From assembly GCA_039000515.1 (NCBI GenBank), contig JBCFYV010009882.1:61841317-61905316 (forward strand): a stretch of DNA of 64,000 nucleotides, read 5' to 3'. Positions 25,262 through 38,399 of the stretch are shown piece after piece (position 1 is the stretch's first letter; the number at the start of each line of letters is the position of its first letter). The translations under genes and the position numbers were made by a program. The notes under the pieces were generated by a model. It did not search any database and was not told where the DNA came from. It saw nothing but the letters and a program-made list of their open reading frames with translations. The DNA is from Timema cristinae (Eukaryota; Arthropoda; Insecta; Phasmatodea; Timematidae).

Positions 25262-25590
25262 CAATGATGAATTTGTGGGCCGGTATCTAATGTACGGACT
25301 TGCGCCAAGTGTAATGTGGCCATAGTGAGACATCCTTACACGGAACACTTTCTGAATTGCTATTTGATGATATAAAAAGACGTTTAAGGGAATAGATGAG
25401 AGGGGGAATGGTTCTTTCACTAAACAAAGAGAGAACGCTGATCAACCCAACCGTAGGAAAATTGTGACATTAGAGGTGCGTATTCTTGTTCACATTGATG
25501 ATAATCCTGGTGACAGCACCCGACGGATAGCTGCGGCAAAGATATGCTACATCAAAATGTTCCTATGCCTGTGGTTTGTAATTGACGTAA
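25262..25590 (+). pseudogene. Mariner-like transposase, N-terminal fragment
   Basis: Reads DEFVGRYLMYGLAPS, then stops, then GSFTKQRENADQPNRRKIVT and ILVHIDDNPGDSTRRIAAAK. This is the N-terminal, DNA-binding half of a widespread insect IS630/Tc1/mariner-type transposase, with the duplicated helix-turn-helix region of the N-P-x-x-S-T-R-R-I-A type. The catalytic half is absent. The C-terminal part of what looks like the same superfamily occurs in the foldback element at 37618-39390. Confidence 0.72.
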
Positions 25591-25866
25591 TATATTTTCA
25601 AGCTCTACTTTTGAAAATATGATTACATAGTTGATTTTGTCACGAATTGAAATATATATATATATATCGTTTACTGTGTAGTATTATGATGGTTTGTGAA
25701 ACCACCATTAGTCGGCTTCAATGAGTCTTTCAGTGCAGAACTCGCAAACAATACCAAAGCTTCAATTAATATAATACTGACAGATAGTAGCTGTCCCAAA
25801 TCATTGTATGTTCGCTGACGGGAGTCTATGCATATGTCGGGTTATGGTAATCCCTGAATATTTATA

Positions 25867-25989
25867 ACGACAGTAACTAGTTTCTCAGTCTCCACTTTAA
25901 ACTTCTTTTCGTCTTTCTGTGAGTGCGACAACAGTAACTAGTTTCTCAGTCTCCACTATAAACTTATTTTCGTCTTTCTGTGAATGCGC
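25867..25989. repeat. Two-copy 61-bp tandem duplication
   Basis: A unit containing CAGTAACTAGTTTCTCAGTC recurs with a period of 61 bases (25871 and 25932). The copies differ at a few positions, so the duplication is fairly recent. Confidence 0.9.
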
Positions 25990-27383
25990 TGTCTCTATTA
26001 CAACTTCCTCTTACCCAATCGCACTTGAACGTGTGAGTATCTTTTGAAACCCTCTCCCCAAATAAACCCTGACAAACACAACCACTTAGTTCTTGGATCA
26101 ACGTTCGTCGAGGAGGATAGTAAAACATGTATACTATAACCTAGTTCCAGCAAGACGACGGCTGAGATATTTCCATTATGACAACATAAGGTTGAATCAA
26201 GCGTATTTCATATAGGCTACACATGGGTTTATGTATGTATGTATGTATTTTTTTTGATCAAATTCAATATATAATCGCTAAGAAGTATCTACTTTATTTA
26301 TTTCACCTTAATCTCCTTTCAAAATTATGTATAACTTTTCCTAATATTAGAGCTTATGAAATTATACATATTTCTCATAAATTAAAGGTATAAGGGAAAA
26401 ATAATGAGTGATGAGAGTTATTGTCTGAATAGTGAATGGATATAACAAGGGTTAATATGGTTGGATAAGTATAGTATGAATTTAGAAAGGAAGGAGCAAG
26501 AAGGACTAGGCTTGTTAAATCATGACTTGTAAGGAGAAGGAGCATTGAAAGAAAGTGAATTTCCTGGATCAAGGAAAAGAGAAACATATACATTCATAGA
26601 AAAGTATGTTGTGGTCTGGACAGATAAAGAAATATCTAGTTGGGTTAAAGTGGAGAAAAATAAGGAGAATAAAATATTGAAGGTTTGGGCCTAAATAGAG
26701 CGATAAAGAAGCATGGGAACCAATGGTATGTTTGGAGGAAATTCAGGTATGAGCAGGAAGAATTTTGGAAGAAGAAGTATGGAGGTTAATTGTCGATGTA
26801 GAGATGATAAAGTCAAGAGATAAACAGGGTCTAAGATAACGTATCTATAGGAGCACGCACGATTGGATAAGCTGACTCGGGAATACATCTTGTTTAATCT
26901 GAACAAATGATTATAAACGGTTTGGCTCACTACGTCACAGAAGTTGGCACTATAATTAATCCAGAACAAATTCACTAAACAATCCCTTCTAATTTCATTT
27001 TCTTTGGTTCCCAATTACATGTTATGTAGTATGAACTATTATGATTTAATAAACGACTTTGTTTCACTGTAATAAGATAAATTAATAATATTATTTTTAT
27101 TTTTTCCAAGGTAACAATAATGATTAGCAGGCTTTTGATACTATTTATTTGATAAAATTTTACAAATTCCTATGTTTTAATGGGATTCGTATTTAAAATC
27201 ACTCGAAATATTTAAACATCAACAGATTTAAAATTAATATACTCGTTTTTTAAACATATAAAATTGGTATTGGTTTTGATTTCAAAATATCTCTGATCTT
27301 CTAAATTTAGGTGATAAAGTTTTATTTTAATTACTACCCTCTCAAATAAGCCCAATGCAATAATTTTTCGTTTCTTTCTCTAG

Positions 27384-27535
27384 ATTTGTGATCGGTCAAT
27401 ATGTAACTCTTCATGGTGATGTCATAAGCCACGTTAATATCAGTAACGTTCAAGTTGAAGATGGAGGAATATATCAATGTACGGCAAGCAATCGTGTTGG
27501 AGAAATTAGTCATTCAGCAGACATGAGGGTATATG
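27384..27535 (+). CDS. Dscam2: Dscam exon: second half of Ig5
   Basis: Encodes about 51 residues: R-F-V-I-G-Q-Y-V, then GDVISHVNISNVQVEDGGIY and QCTASNRVGEISHSADMRVY. It has the DGGIYQC F-strand motif and a sequon NIS. Drosophila Dscam1 reads GQYVTVNGDVVSYLNITSV here. Acceptor TTTCTCTAG (ends 27383), phase 2 in; donor G|GTGAGT (27536), phase 1 out. Confidence 0.95.
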
Positions 27536-27914
27536 GTGAGTCTTCTGTGAAACTTGAAATACAGTTTAACTTGTTATAAAGAACAATACTACTAAATAAA
27601 ACTACTATTACATGTCCATGATAAAAATAACTACACTAACATATTTTAAATAAGATTTGTATCTCAGTTATCACTTCTTTCCCAGACTAGATTAGATAAA
27701 GCTAAGTCTGACACATCTTAGAAAGGAAATGTATATATCTTATATTATTAATTGATTTTTACTTATTACAATTACGTAGTTAAAATGGAAGTCCATTGTA
27801 TAAAATCAACCTATATAATATTAAGTATGATACATATCCTTCAATCACATCTGTAAATTCTATCGCATGTCATATGTGTGAAAATAAATGTTGGTTTGCA
27901 TATAATTATTTTAG

Positions 27915-28150
27915 CGTCGCGCCTGACTACCAATTATAGCAATACGCTTATGTATTAACTGCGCTAACGGGTTAGGGAAAGGGAAGGTTGAATATTGAGG
28001 CAGTTTACCCATATATGTGTGACGAGCTACTGGGATACCAGTTTATAAAAAACACACTTATAACACCCGACTGGGATCAAACAAGTATCTCCCCGTCATC
28101 GGTAGTCTAGTATATTGTGAGAGTAGAGCCTTAGAAAATGTGGCCACAAA
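27915..28150 (-). mobile_element. SINE family 2, diverged
   Basis: Body and head recognisable on the complement (CGGGGAGATACTTG, then a GTGGCCACATTTTC head start near 28145). The tail at 27915-27950 is decayed. Confidence 0.65.
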
Positions 28151-28227
28151 ATAGGGCCATATTATTATTATTATACATTTTATTCATGACCCCTAAAATT
28201 TCTAACGTAAACATATTATTTTGTATT

Positions 28228-28460
28228 ACCACGTCTTACTAACCGTACAGGGTATACGCCTATGTACTAATGAGCTAGGGATTATGAAGCTTTAATTTAG
28301 AGTAAAAGCATACGAATTTCCGTGGAGGGAGAGTTTAAAACAGTTTAGGAAGAACCATCCTCAGTGCACCCAACCTGGATCAAACCACAATGCACTCGTC
28401 TTAAGAAGTCTAGTCTATTATGACATTAGCACCTTAGACCATGCGGCCACCTAAACAAGT
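28228..28460 (-). mobile_element. SINE family 2, diverged
   Basis: Complement shows the head GGTGGCCGCATGGTCTAAGG, a decayed B box, and the tail relic ACGGTTAGTAAGACGTGG near 28230-28250. It lies 80 bases from the previous copy in the same orientation; the two differ enough to be separate insertions. Confidence 0.72.
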
Positions 28461-28639
28461 AAATGTTAACAAAAAGAGCATATTGATATATAAAAAATAA
28501 AGAAAATCACAAGTTTATAATATATTTTCATACACAATAAGTGGCACAATATCTATAATCAGACATAACATTCTTTTACATGGTAGAGATAGCAAATTAA
28601 ATATTTATATTTTTAGGTAATACATTGGTTATGTTTTTA

Positions 28640-30260
28640 CTTTCCCTTGACACCACGGAGGGAGAAGTATTGTGACCGTCAAAAAATCGAACTCATGATA
28701 TTGATAAACGGCTAAGTTTCATGACCCCACAAGACCGAAATAATAGTTTTCAAGATTCGTCTGTTCGTATCTAGGCCTATAGCCGATACTATTCTACCAA
28801 TTGGGCTAAAACTTGGTATCTAGTATGTTCATAAAGTTACTTCGAGGAATATTGGGAATTAGTTATCAAACATAAAATAAAAGTTGGTTCACTCCAAGCA
28901 AAACGAAAAATATAGATTTTCTCCTAATACACTCTAACAAGTTTGGCTAATTTTATTATCTAACCACTGAATAAAATTACAAACAAAATGTAAACTCTCA
29001 GTTTCCCATGAAAATTACTTTGAAATCATTTTACATGAACAGAAATTTACAAATTTTATGATAGTTCCAGAACTATTTGAGATACGAAATAGCTTATCAG
29101 AATAAAGTTGTAGTACCTTTAAAAGTAAAAATACTTCAGTTAGAATATATTTGTATAAAACCAGTATTTTCTAAGCTATAAGAAAATATATTAGTATAGT
29201 TTTTATTGAGGACTTTGAAGTGTCAAATTTTCACTTATACTCTTTGGTATACATATACATAATTAATTTTTAATGTCTCTGTAAGAGAGGTTATTATTTA
29301 CACATGCTCTATTTTGGAGTGTTTCTGCTACAACGTATATTATTCCGTTTCACAAATCTGATGAGTTTTCCCCAAATGTCTGTATTTCAAGACTAAAAGA
29401 GAAGTCTGTGCGTTGCACTGTATTATTTATTTTTACTTTCTTTTATACCCATAAAGAGATTCATTATTGTCATTGTCAATAAAATTGAGTTTAAAATCTT
29501 GAAGGATGTTGACGGTTCATAAAGCCTTGGACCGGAAAGAATTGATTTTCACGATTCCTACTCTTTGCCTGTATCTAAAACAGAAACCATATTACTGATC
29601 GGGATAAGACTACGTATGTAGGGTTTCTATACATTTCTAAGGAGATGTTTTAGGAATTAATATTTGTTAATTATTTGATTAAAATTAATGGTAGTTTACT
29701 TAGTTAAGAAAATATATAAAACTGATTTTTATCAAATTTGGCTTTAAGTATTTTGCTTAAAATATGAATTTAGAACTAAACAATTTTAACTTGTAATGTA
29801 CCATGAAAATGTTTTTGAGGGTACTTAACATAAGCGTAAATATTCAACTTTTAGCATATCTCTGCCCATTCTTGTGATATGAAATAACTTATCATTGCAG
29901 AGTTTTAGAACTGAGTATATAGACCTTATAAATAATATTTTATAGAAAAATATTCACTAAGTTATAGGCATGTATAATTTATAAATAGATCTTTGAAAAA
30001 TGAAAGTTTAAAATACACATAAATAATTATATGTTTATTTATATAGTCTATTATTTCATTTACAGTATGCTTTTTGGTAAAATGCGACTTTTTTTCACAT
30101 TATGTTCCTATAACACTGTATTTTATTTTGTTTCAGATCTCCTACGAATTATATAGTATATGTTAGATAAATCAGAGAGAAAGTCTGTATTGTGCACCGT
30201 ACTATTGATTTACTTACATCAATGGATGTAAATCGCAAATATAAAAGTGATTTAAAAGAA
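28640..30260. repeat. Diverged tandem duplication, about 800 bases per unit
   Basis: Segments recur in the same order in 28640-29470 and 29490-30260. Examples are a TTGAGATACGAAATAGCTTATC/TTGTGATATGAAATAACTTATC pair (29077 and 29872), followed by AAAGTTGTAGTAC/AGAGTTTTAGAAC, a CATGAAAATTACTTTG/CATGAAAATGTTTTTG pair, and a GAGAAGTCTGTGCGTTGCAC/GAAAGTCTGTATTGTGCAC pair near the ends. No protein is evident. It may be two copies of one unknown mobile element. Confidence 0.6.
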
Positions 30261-30504
30261 ATGTATCATTTCATATTTGATTATATTGGTTGGAAAGATA
30301 AGACATACCAATATATCTTAGTTTCATGTAATAACAATTTCAGCGATTAATTTATGGCTATAATTAATTAGTTTTTAATTTTTGGATCTAAGATTTTAAT
30401 CAAGAATTTCTAATAGATATATCTAGCTATCCATGTTATGAGACTATTTAATTTAATATTGATAAGTAAATCACTGCGATTAGCGTTTGTATTTTTTGTT
30501 TCAG

Positions 30505-30615
30505 GTTTACCATTTATCCGACCAATGCCTAATATTTCAGCAGTGGCTGGCGAACCTCTATATATTGCTTGCCCAGTTGCGGGATATCCTATTGAGTTAA
30601 TAATTTGGGAGAAAG
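30505..30615 (+). CDS. Dscam2: Dscam exon: first half of Ig6
   Basis: Encodes 37 residues, G-LPFIRPMPNISAVAGEPLYI then ACPVAGYPIELIIWEK. The CPVAGYPI...WE block matches Drosophila Dscam1 Ig6 (TCPVAGYPIDSIVWERD) almost exactly. Sequon NIS. Acceptor TTGTTTCAG (ends 30504), phase 1 in; donor G|GTACAT (30616), phase 1 out. The open frame upstream to 30438 is intron. Confidence 0.95.
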
Positions 30616-33600
30616 GTACATTTCTGAGTGCAAGTTCAGGTTTAGTCAAATGTAATCTATTTGTACTATTTTCCAGTTAATCTGACATACAAATACTAAG
30701 TATAATTTGTATGGATTAACTATCCTTGGTAGTATTATTAACAGTGTTTTAGATTATGACAATAAGATTCATTTTTAGACTATTAATTAATTAAACAATT
30801 TTCTAGACATATTCTAGATCTTTTGACGCACTTGCCAAAAGGACTGAAAGTCATCTTTAATTCTTACTGCCTTATTGTTTGGGCACAAGCCCCTGATGTG
30901 GGTATAGCACAAAGAAATAATTCCTTAAAGCGTTATCCAAATCTCGCTGATAGCTTTTATATTTTCGATCCCTATTAGAGCAAAGTTTGTTTATCCTTTT
31001 CGTGTTACGAGAGCAACTAGGATGAAAGTGTTTCTTAGGTCACCATCCACAGAGTCGTAGGAGAATATAAATATTAAATATGTGTCTCGTAGGCACTGTG
31101 TTCTTGCATTATAAAATAATGTATTTAATGGCTGTGTATATATGTAGAGTGGCCTGGAAATAGATCACCATGAAACACATTATTTATTTTTATAACATTC
31201 TTGATCAAAGCACGTTGGATGATTGGTCCATAATTTTCCAAAACTTAATTAGATTTTACTGTATTAAGTGTGGTCGTTTTCATTGTTTTGAAAACTATTA
31301 CAATAAGTTTGAAAATTTATACTTTTTAGAATATAATATGTGTTCATAATTAATACTCAATTTTATTTCAATATCAATTTAATATTAATGCAATATAAGT
31401 GAGAAGGAATTTATTGTTCAGCCAATACGAATTAGTAGGATAGTTTTCCTTACAGATACTGGTCTCATTTCGTAGATTCAGACACCCTGGTGGCCAGATA
31501 GTTATAACATTATCACAGCATTTTGTTTGATACTGTTATGTCTTCCTAGCTATAAGCATCTTCCTCACTTCCCTTTCGGGGATTACTATGTCAATACTGG
31601 GGACCTCTCTATTTTCAAAGCAAGTATTATTTCTCAATTATTATAAGTTTCACTGATATAGGCACTAAAAGCGACCATCCCACTACAATTTCAACGGTAA
31701 TAGATGGACTGTTTTCTCTCCGGTTAAGGTGGTTTACCTCTTGCTTTCCCACCCTTTCACTCACCTCATTTCATGGTCACTCTCCCTTCCCTCATTGCTT
31801 CTTCAAAAATAATTGAGAAATTATTCTACCTGGACGCAAAACAATATATATTTTTCATGAGCTTCAAGGACACATGCAAGAGCATACTATTGATGATAGA
31901 GGATGACGCCCACTTCTTCCATGGGCAATAGTGACTGCCTATTCTACGTTATCTTTGTCAATATAATATTGTGTCCCAGCCATGGTTTACTAATCAAAAT
32001 GGGATCAATTAGTGTAATGAATAATATCATGAGGTGTAGGTGATTGGCTATCTTCTCTCTGCATTCCTCAATTCTTATCGATTATGAATAGTGTAGGACT
32101 TTAACTTAGGGTTTAAAAGCATATTCCCCACTTCAGTGTGGAGGGCGATATATGAATTACTGTCCATCCTCTTACAGTAATCTATCACTAGTCCTACCCA
32201 CTTCTACCCCTATCTTACAGCCCATAAGAGACCATTGCAGGTCAAATTATTTTGTTACACGGGGCGAAGGCACCCCATACAGTGTGAAGAACTCACCATA
32301 CCTCCAGGGAATGTCCCTTGTCTGATAGTTCTGCAAAAACAAAGATAGTTTTATAAATACTGTACTCAATCGTATTTATCTTTATTAAAAATATAAAAGG
32401 ACTAATACAACTCAATGGTTTTAATTTCTGATCTAAAGTGTTTTTCTCTTCTTATTTCTCACCGCTCTAGACCAGTGGGCTAAGATAATAATAATAATGA
32501 TATTGAATCATGCGCCGGCCACCCTGAGTCCTCCAAGACATAGTGCTTTTCCCGCAATGAAAATACAAGCATGCTATCCTGATATTCCGATCGTTATCAA
32601 AGCTATACATCGTTTAGACCAATGCCATACATCATGATTACACGATACCCCTTCATTCAACCCAAGAGTAATTCTAAAATATTTTATATCAGAGAAATTT
32701 ATCAGAATTATCTGATATTTGATTTTATTAATTTCTCTAGGACTCATACTTAAAAAGTATTTGATCATTGTTCACTGATTAGAGTTATCAATTTTAGCTA
32801 GATGCCATTTTCTTATTGAGCATACTTGGCCTAATTATTTGATCATCGGTAAGATCTCTGATTCATACATGACAACCTTTAATTATTTATCATAGCCCTG
32901 CTTCATACTTATACGACATTTTTTCATTGAGTTGAAACATACATTAAATATATATTAATTTTGATCATTAATCAGAAAAGTATACATTATAGGTAAAAAC
33001 TTCGTATCTTTAAACAAATACACATATTGTGCAAGTTTGAGCGATGTCTCTGATAAAATAAAAATATTGTGCAACTATGATGTATGTCTATGATAAAGTA
33101 CAAAATATATAATGCAAGCATAATGCATTATATTTATTGTCAAGTAAAATATTTTTTTAATATGATAAACATCGTTGATCAAGTGAAAATATGTTGTTAG
33201 TATTAAAAATGCCTACGATTAAAACAAATATGATCAAAACACAATGTTTGAATCTGAAAAAGTAAAAATAATAGGCAAGGTCTGTATATGGCTTTCAGGC
33301 CACCTCTCCTTAAGGTCAAATGTTTTGTGGCCGTGAGCTCTAGTGAACTGACTGTTAAACTTTTTTCCATTAATAAACCTCATTTATTTGGTCGTTCACG
33401 TTTCACATTTTAACGCGAAGACTCACTGTGTCTGTCACTAGTGCCTTGGATTGTGTTATATCGTCGCTTTCATGGTATCTACCATTTTCTCCATTTCCCC
33501 TTCTCCCACAATCACTGATACAAATCTTCTAGCGTATGTCAATTGGAGCAGCTAACATTATACCTTCTTCTTCCCTTCTTCTAAAACTTCAATTTCTGGA

Positions 33601-33699
33601 GTTTATTTCTTCTCTAGATTTAATTACTTCAGCAAAATGTCATTACTACCGGCTCATTTATATCCCACTCATCATTTTGATCGGAAGTCAACAAAAGTA

Positions 33700-34820
33700 G
33701 TCTTTGTTTCTTGACTCTGTAAGCTATAGTCATCTTCAGGTTCTTCCTTCACCTAGCTAGATTTGTTCTTCTTCACCTCTTGGCCTGTCTTCTTTTCATG
33801 GTCCATTTTTGATATATTGTTACATATTCAAAGTAGTATTTGTCTAATTATATCAGTTATGTCACGTTACTTATTCGTTGTTTCAATCTGTACAATATTT
33901 CGTCTACTTTGTTTATCCATTTATCAGAATTTTGTGTGCGTAGCACTCGGGCGTGTTTGATTTGTTTCAGCTGCCCTTCTTTCTGCTGACACACAGCATT
34001 CCTACAGCTTTTTTGGCTTTGCATGATTTCATCTCATGGCCGTCCACTTCACATTTCTCACATATCAAATTCAGCTTAGAGCAGAGCTTTCCAACGTATC
34101 CCAATTATCTGAACTTGTGGCATCGAGTGATAATAATGTTTTCCATTACTGGCAAGGAGAGAACCTGATATTCACCTGGCTACTTAGCAGAAAATGTCAA
34201 AGTTGTAGGAGAGATTTCAATCACGTGGTTCACCACTGCCCTGTCTCTCACTCGCATTCTAACCTTGAAGTTGAACTTTTAAAATTTCCCTTTCCTAAGC
34301 TTGACGACCAGATTTTGCTGGTAGGCCACTTCCTTAATTTGTTCGTTTAACATACCGATAGGTATGTTTAAGTATGTAACAAGTAGTCTTCGCTTTCGTG
34401 GCTTATCGCATTTTAAGTCCTCTTTAATTCCTTCGTGTTTCATGACATTCTTATTGTCGATAATTCACTCTCTATCCACAATAAATATCTTGCTGGCCTA
34501 ACAGAATAATCTAATCCTAATAAATTCATTCGTCGTGTGAATCCTTGCAATAAGAGTATTTAAGATTTCAGTCACGTCTTTGCCAGACCTTGTGAAAATA
34601 AATATCTTGCTAGTGATTCTCTCTCTTTCTCCGTTTTAATTGTCTTTACTTCTAGAACCTCCTTTGAAGCATTATCTGCCGTTAATGCATATGTTGAAGC
34701 AGTCCCCAGTTAATAAATTTTACTGTCCATTGTCATTGTCTTAAGTAACTCGTTTTTCTTCTTGAGCTGCTCTATTTGTCCCGACTGGCATGTCATCGAC
34801 ATCTACACGGTTATCTGCTC
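33700..34820 (-). pseudogene. Non-LTR retrotransposon ORF1 (gag-like) remnant
   Basis: On the minus strand a coiled-coil-like segment (QIEQLKKKNELLKT near 34720-34780) is followed by a region of the VVEISP type near 34200-34240 and then zinc knuckles: a partial first knuckle (RCHKF...LCSK) and a complete C-x2-C-x4-H-x4-C in CEKCEVDGHEMKSC at about 34030-34070. This order is typical of the first ORF of LINEs of the R1/Jockey group. It is broken by stops. The second ORF was not found next to it. Confidence 0.6.
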
Positions 34821-37209
34821 TTTCTTCAATGTCGCTATTTTCTCTGAGTAATCCTTGTGTTCTACACTTTCTACCGCTTTAAATAACATAGGTAGGGAAA
34901 CATATTTCATAAGTTTAAAAGAATTGATAATAGGTAACAAAAATAGATTTATTCTACAAATAATATAAAAATATGATATGGGGTTACAAAATTTACTGAT
35001 AGAGTTTAACAACTCCAAAAACATAGTAACTACCCGTAGTACGGGAAAAGATCTTGTCTAAGGTGACACGGCAACAGTCAAATGGAAGTATAGGATTGCA
35101 AGACAGCCGGGCTAGCGCCAGACTTCCACCAGTAAGGTCTAAAAAGAGAACATGGGGAGTTAGCAACAGATAACACAAAACGGATAATCCTTTAGTTTTA
35201 GAGTTACCAAGTTACATGTCAGCTAATCTACCTAGCTTGACTAGACAAAGGAACGAAATCCAAAATAATAAACGGTAAGATGACTATAGTTCAGTTACAC
35301 TAGTCTATGACTAACAAACAGGTGTCTATACAAAATTGTACTATGGCCGGTCTATTCCCAGTGGGTACCGCCAGATCACTCAATAGTAATTTTATGCTAT
35401 TAACCACTTCCTGGGGTATTCGTCCAATCTAGTACACACCAACATTATGTATATAGCCAAAGGAAGCGCCAACCAAGGGTCGAAAAAAAAAATACTATAT
35501 GTGCGGGCCACCATACAAACTTAACCATGTTCCTCACTTTGCGTACCCTAAATAGTAATACAGAAAATAGGGTGGCAACAAGAACGCTGTGAGATACTGA
35601 CCTAGCTAGATCCTCAAAAAATGGCACTAGACAAACTGCTTGGATCCATACAAAATTGAATACGTGAACATGACGTTCACGGCGCAATGGCATACAATGA
35701 AGTCATAAGGACTTGGAAACATAATTGTTATTCCGACAGATTAAACTAAGTGCGAAGGACATATAAAAGCAAACATAGTCTTATTGACTATCTCAACAAT
35801 CCTGAAGAACTTGTAAATTTGTAGAATACTTGGATCAATAAACAAGTTTCCCTCGGCGTCAAGGTGGTGACTCTCACGTCCCAACCATCGCGGTCGTTAG
35901 TATCTTCTCGAGGTGCTAGAGCAGAGGTTTATCTTTCGAGGATATCTAACATTGAACTACAATACCGTGAACCTAGGGATCGCCCATTATATACTCTTTT
36001 TCTGACTAGCAAATTGGGCATGTATATAAGGAAAAAGAAAAGGGGGCGGGGGGATGGAGCAGTTGAGCAAGAAGGTGCCAAATAAGTTCGCTAGGGGAGT
36101 AGTGTTCGTAGCTCACGGCATCGTACCAGCGATATTCAGGCCTTTCACAATGTTGAGTTCAAGGGGTCAGTCTTCCGATGAAACTGTCCCGCCTTCTACT
36201 CCGCCATATTTGCAGAACAGTTGGTTAAAGCATGGTAACTGAATCCGGGAACATCCACGTAATGTTAATAGAACACAAATAATATTATTGCAGAATATAC
36301 TAGTTTTAATTCTCTTCTTTGTATACTTTTATATTATTTTAGCATTTGGTGCAGATTATAGTTTGTAGATGTCATTTGAATTAAGTGCCATGCTTATCTA
36401 CGAATTTCATTATCACCTTTATTGTTGGCTATGCTTTAAATCCTATTTTTACTTCTAATCCTCTCACTCCCACTCACGATTTTGCTTTCACTAAAATTTT
36501 CACTATCCTTAAGATCTTTCTTAAATTCTACCATGATATAAAATTAAGAACGTTGCCTTTCGAGGCCATCTCATTGTGGCCTATAAATCCTTTTATACTT
36601 TTAACAAATTACATTTATGTCGTTGAAGATAGACGTTTTAAACACTCTCAATTTTTTCATTGAAACCACATGCGGGGGATTCTTGCATGGTTTTCCCGCT
36701 GTGAAGAGTGCCTTCACCTAATGAAAAAAGATAGTTTGAATCACGAGAATCCTTTACGGGAGTTATATTAGGTGAAGAGTGAGAAGAACAATAATAAATC
36801 ACCTCATTTTGAGTGACAGGAGTCAATGTTGATCCCTCAACAGGGGAGTTTGGTGGCCACATTTTTTTATCCCTATATCAAGTAGATGGAAAACAGTTGA
36901 GAGAAATCACTTTCTATAAAGAGAAAGAATGTTCCCATTATTGGCATAGTCATCCCTGGAGGAGATAAAATAAATAGGCCAAGAAATAATAAGAAGTAGG
37001 GTTAGGGGACATCCACCTGGAAATACGTTAAGACTTTACAAGCCACTGGGTGGTTTGCCATTTACAAAGAGGAGCTAGGAGCAGAAGGAAGCTCTTCATT
37101 TGCATTGGCATAACTTAAATTCCTCGCTACTGATTCAGTATATATATAGCTCATGATCATAATTTAACTGAATGATATCTATCCAGCAACATAATAATAT
37201 ATGATAGTA

Positions 37210-37330
37210 TATAACTAAGCTGAGCCATTAGGATGTATGGCTAATTAGCTTAGGTTACCCGATTTGATTCCCGGTATAATATAAAAGTATATTTATGGTA
37301 AAATTGGGGCCTTTCCTCTTACAGTGATGA
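37210..37330 (+). mobile_element. tRNA-like SINE head, third family
   Basis: A tRNA-like region with a GCTGAGCCATTAGG start and a B-box-like GATTTGATTCCCGG. No complete tRNA fold; similar in type to 5735-5815. Confidence 0.4.
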
Positions 37331-37822
37331 ATTAATGACCTTGGCTCTGGGTGCTGTGTCAGTTTTAGAAATTATTTAGTTGTATGAGGTGGGCTTATAT
37401 AACATGTTGGACCAGGATGTTCACCTTAAAAATCACAAATAAGAAAAGTACTTTTATATCAAGCAAGGTAACAGATAAAGAAATACTTTTGAAAAAGATT
37501 TGAATTGTTTAATTAGGAACGTTTAAGAACTTTTATAATTAAAATTAATTTTTTATCTAAATTAGGTTGTACAAATTGATTAAATTAACGTAAAAGACAT
37601 AAATGTGTAATATAATATACAACGTGTATCTAAAACATTGCATCAAACTTTGGGAGGCTATTCCTTGGGTGAAAATAGAATAATTCACATCAGCAACCTA
37701 GGGTCTATCTTGAATATTAAGGGTGGTATACACCCCTAAACATAGAGCTAAAAACGACTATTGTGTGAAATATTATGAAAACTGATTAAGGTATTACAAC
37801 GAATCTTTGTATACTATTTATT

Positions 37823-38102
37823 ATTATTATTATTATTAGCACCGCGTCTTACTACCCGTTCGGGTTATACGCACTTACGCTAATGTGTAATGGTAGGGTG
37901 ATTGTGAGATGAAATGAAGGACCTACAGTTTAACGTGGAATCCGAACCACGGTGGCGACCTGGCATTCCACACATTCACAAGATATCTTGTCAGAGGTGT
38001 AGGAAGGGTTTGGAAATCAGATAAATCTGTGCCGGGACCGAGGATCGAACCCGGCCGCCAGCATAGAAGTCTGACACCTTACCCTTAGACCACCAGGTCA
38101 CC
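37823..38102 (-). mobile_element. SINE family 1, complete copy inside the foldback arm
   Basis: Inverted copy of 15547-15820 with TAA tail on the left and head on the right (complement A box TGGTCTAAGGG). Flanked by the 11-bp duplication TACTATTTATT at 37812-37822 and 38103-38113. The corresponding arm of the second foldback copy (51658 onward) lacks it, confirming a later insertion. Confidence 0.95.
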
Positions 38103-38399
38103 TACTATTTATTGAAACCTTGATCATTAATAAACTAAATGTGCTGTTACCGTTACCCACCACCATCATGTAAAAAAGGGGGGTTGTAACACTTTTTACT
38201 GCAATAAAATATGACAGAGTAAGTATTACTAACTTTGACTTAAGATTACAAAATATTAAGTAAATATTAACCAAAATAGGTGTCTTGGAGAAACTATCTA
38301 TCTTTCCCCGTTTCCGAGATAATCATGCATGTTTGATTTCAAATAAAAGTGTTAATTCCTGCCAGGTAGGCAACCAGTATAGCTGTTGCGTAGCCACCA

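Larger units (their letters stand above)
22935..27383 (+). other. Dscam2: Intron inside Ig5
   Basis: A 4.4-kb phase 2 intron. Contains an AT repeat (24674-24711), a mariner transposase fragment (25262-25590), a 61-bp tandem duplication (25867-25989) and a purine-rich block (26385-26830). The rest (22940-24650, 27015-27370) is AT-rich with no supported feature; minus-strand ORFs of 61-107 residues here have no recognisable domain. Confidence 0.75.
27536..30504 (+). other. Dscam2: Intron Ig5/Ig6
   Basis: A 3.0-kb phase 1 intron with two adjacent antisense SINE 2 copies (27915-28150, 28228-28460) and two diverged tandem copies of a roughly 800-base sequence (28640-30260). An acceptor-like TTTTGTTTCAG at 30129-30139 is not followed by a coding exon. 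Confidence 0.75.

Noticed and set aside
30140..30260. Possible exon after TTTTGTTTCAG
   Set aside because: The sequence following has stops in every frame soon after and no Ig signature; the true Ig6 exon starts at 30505.
35200..36060. Possible LTR with AATAAA at 35837-35842
   Set aside because: No paired terminal repeat, primer site or target duplication could be found by eye.
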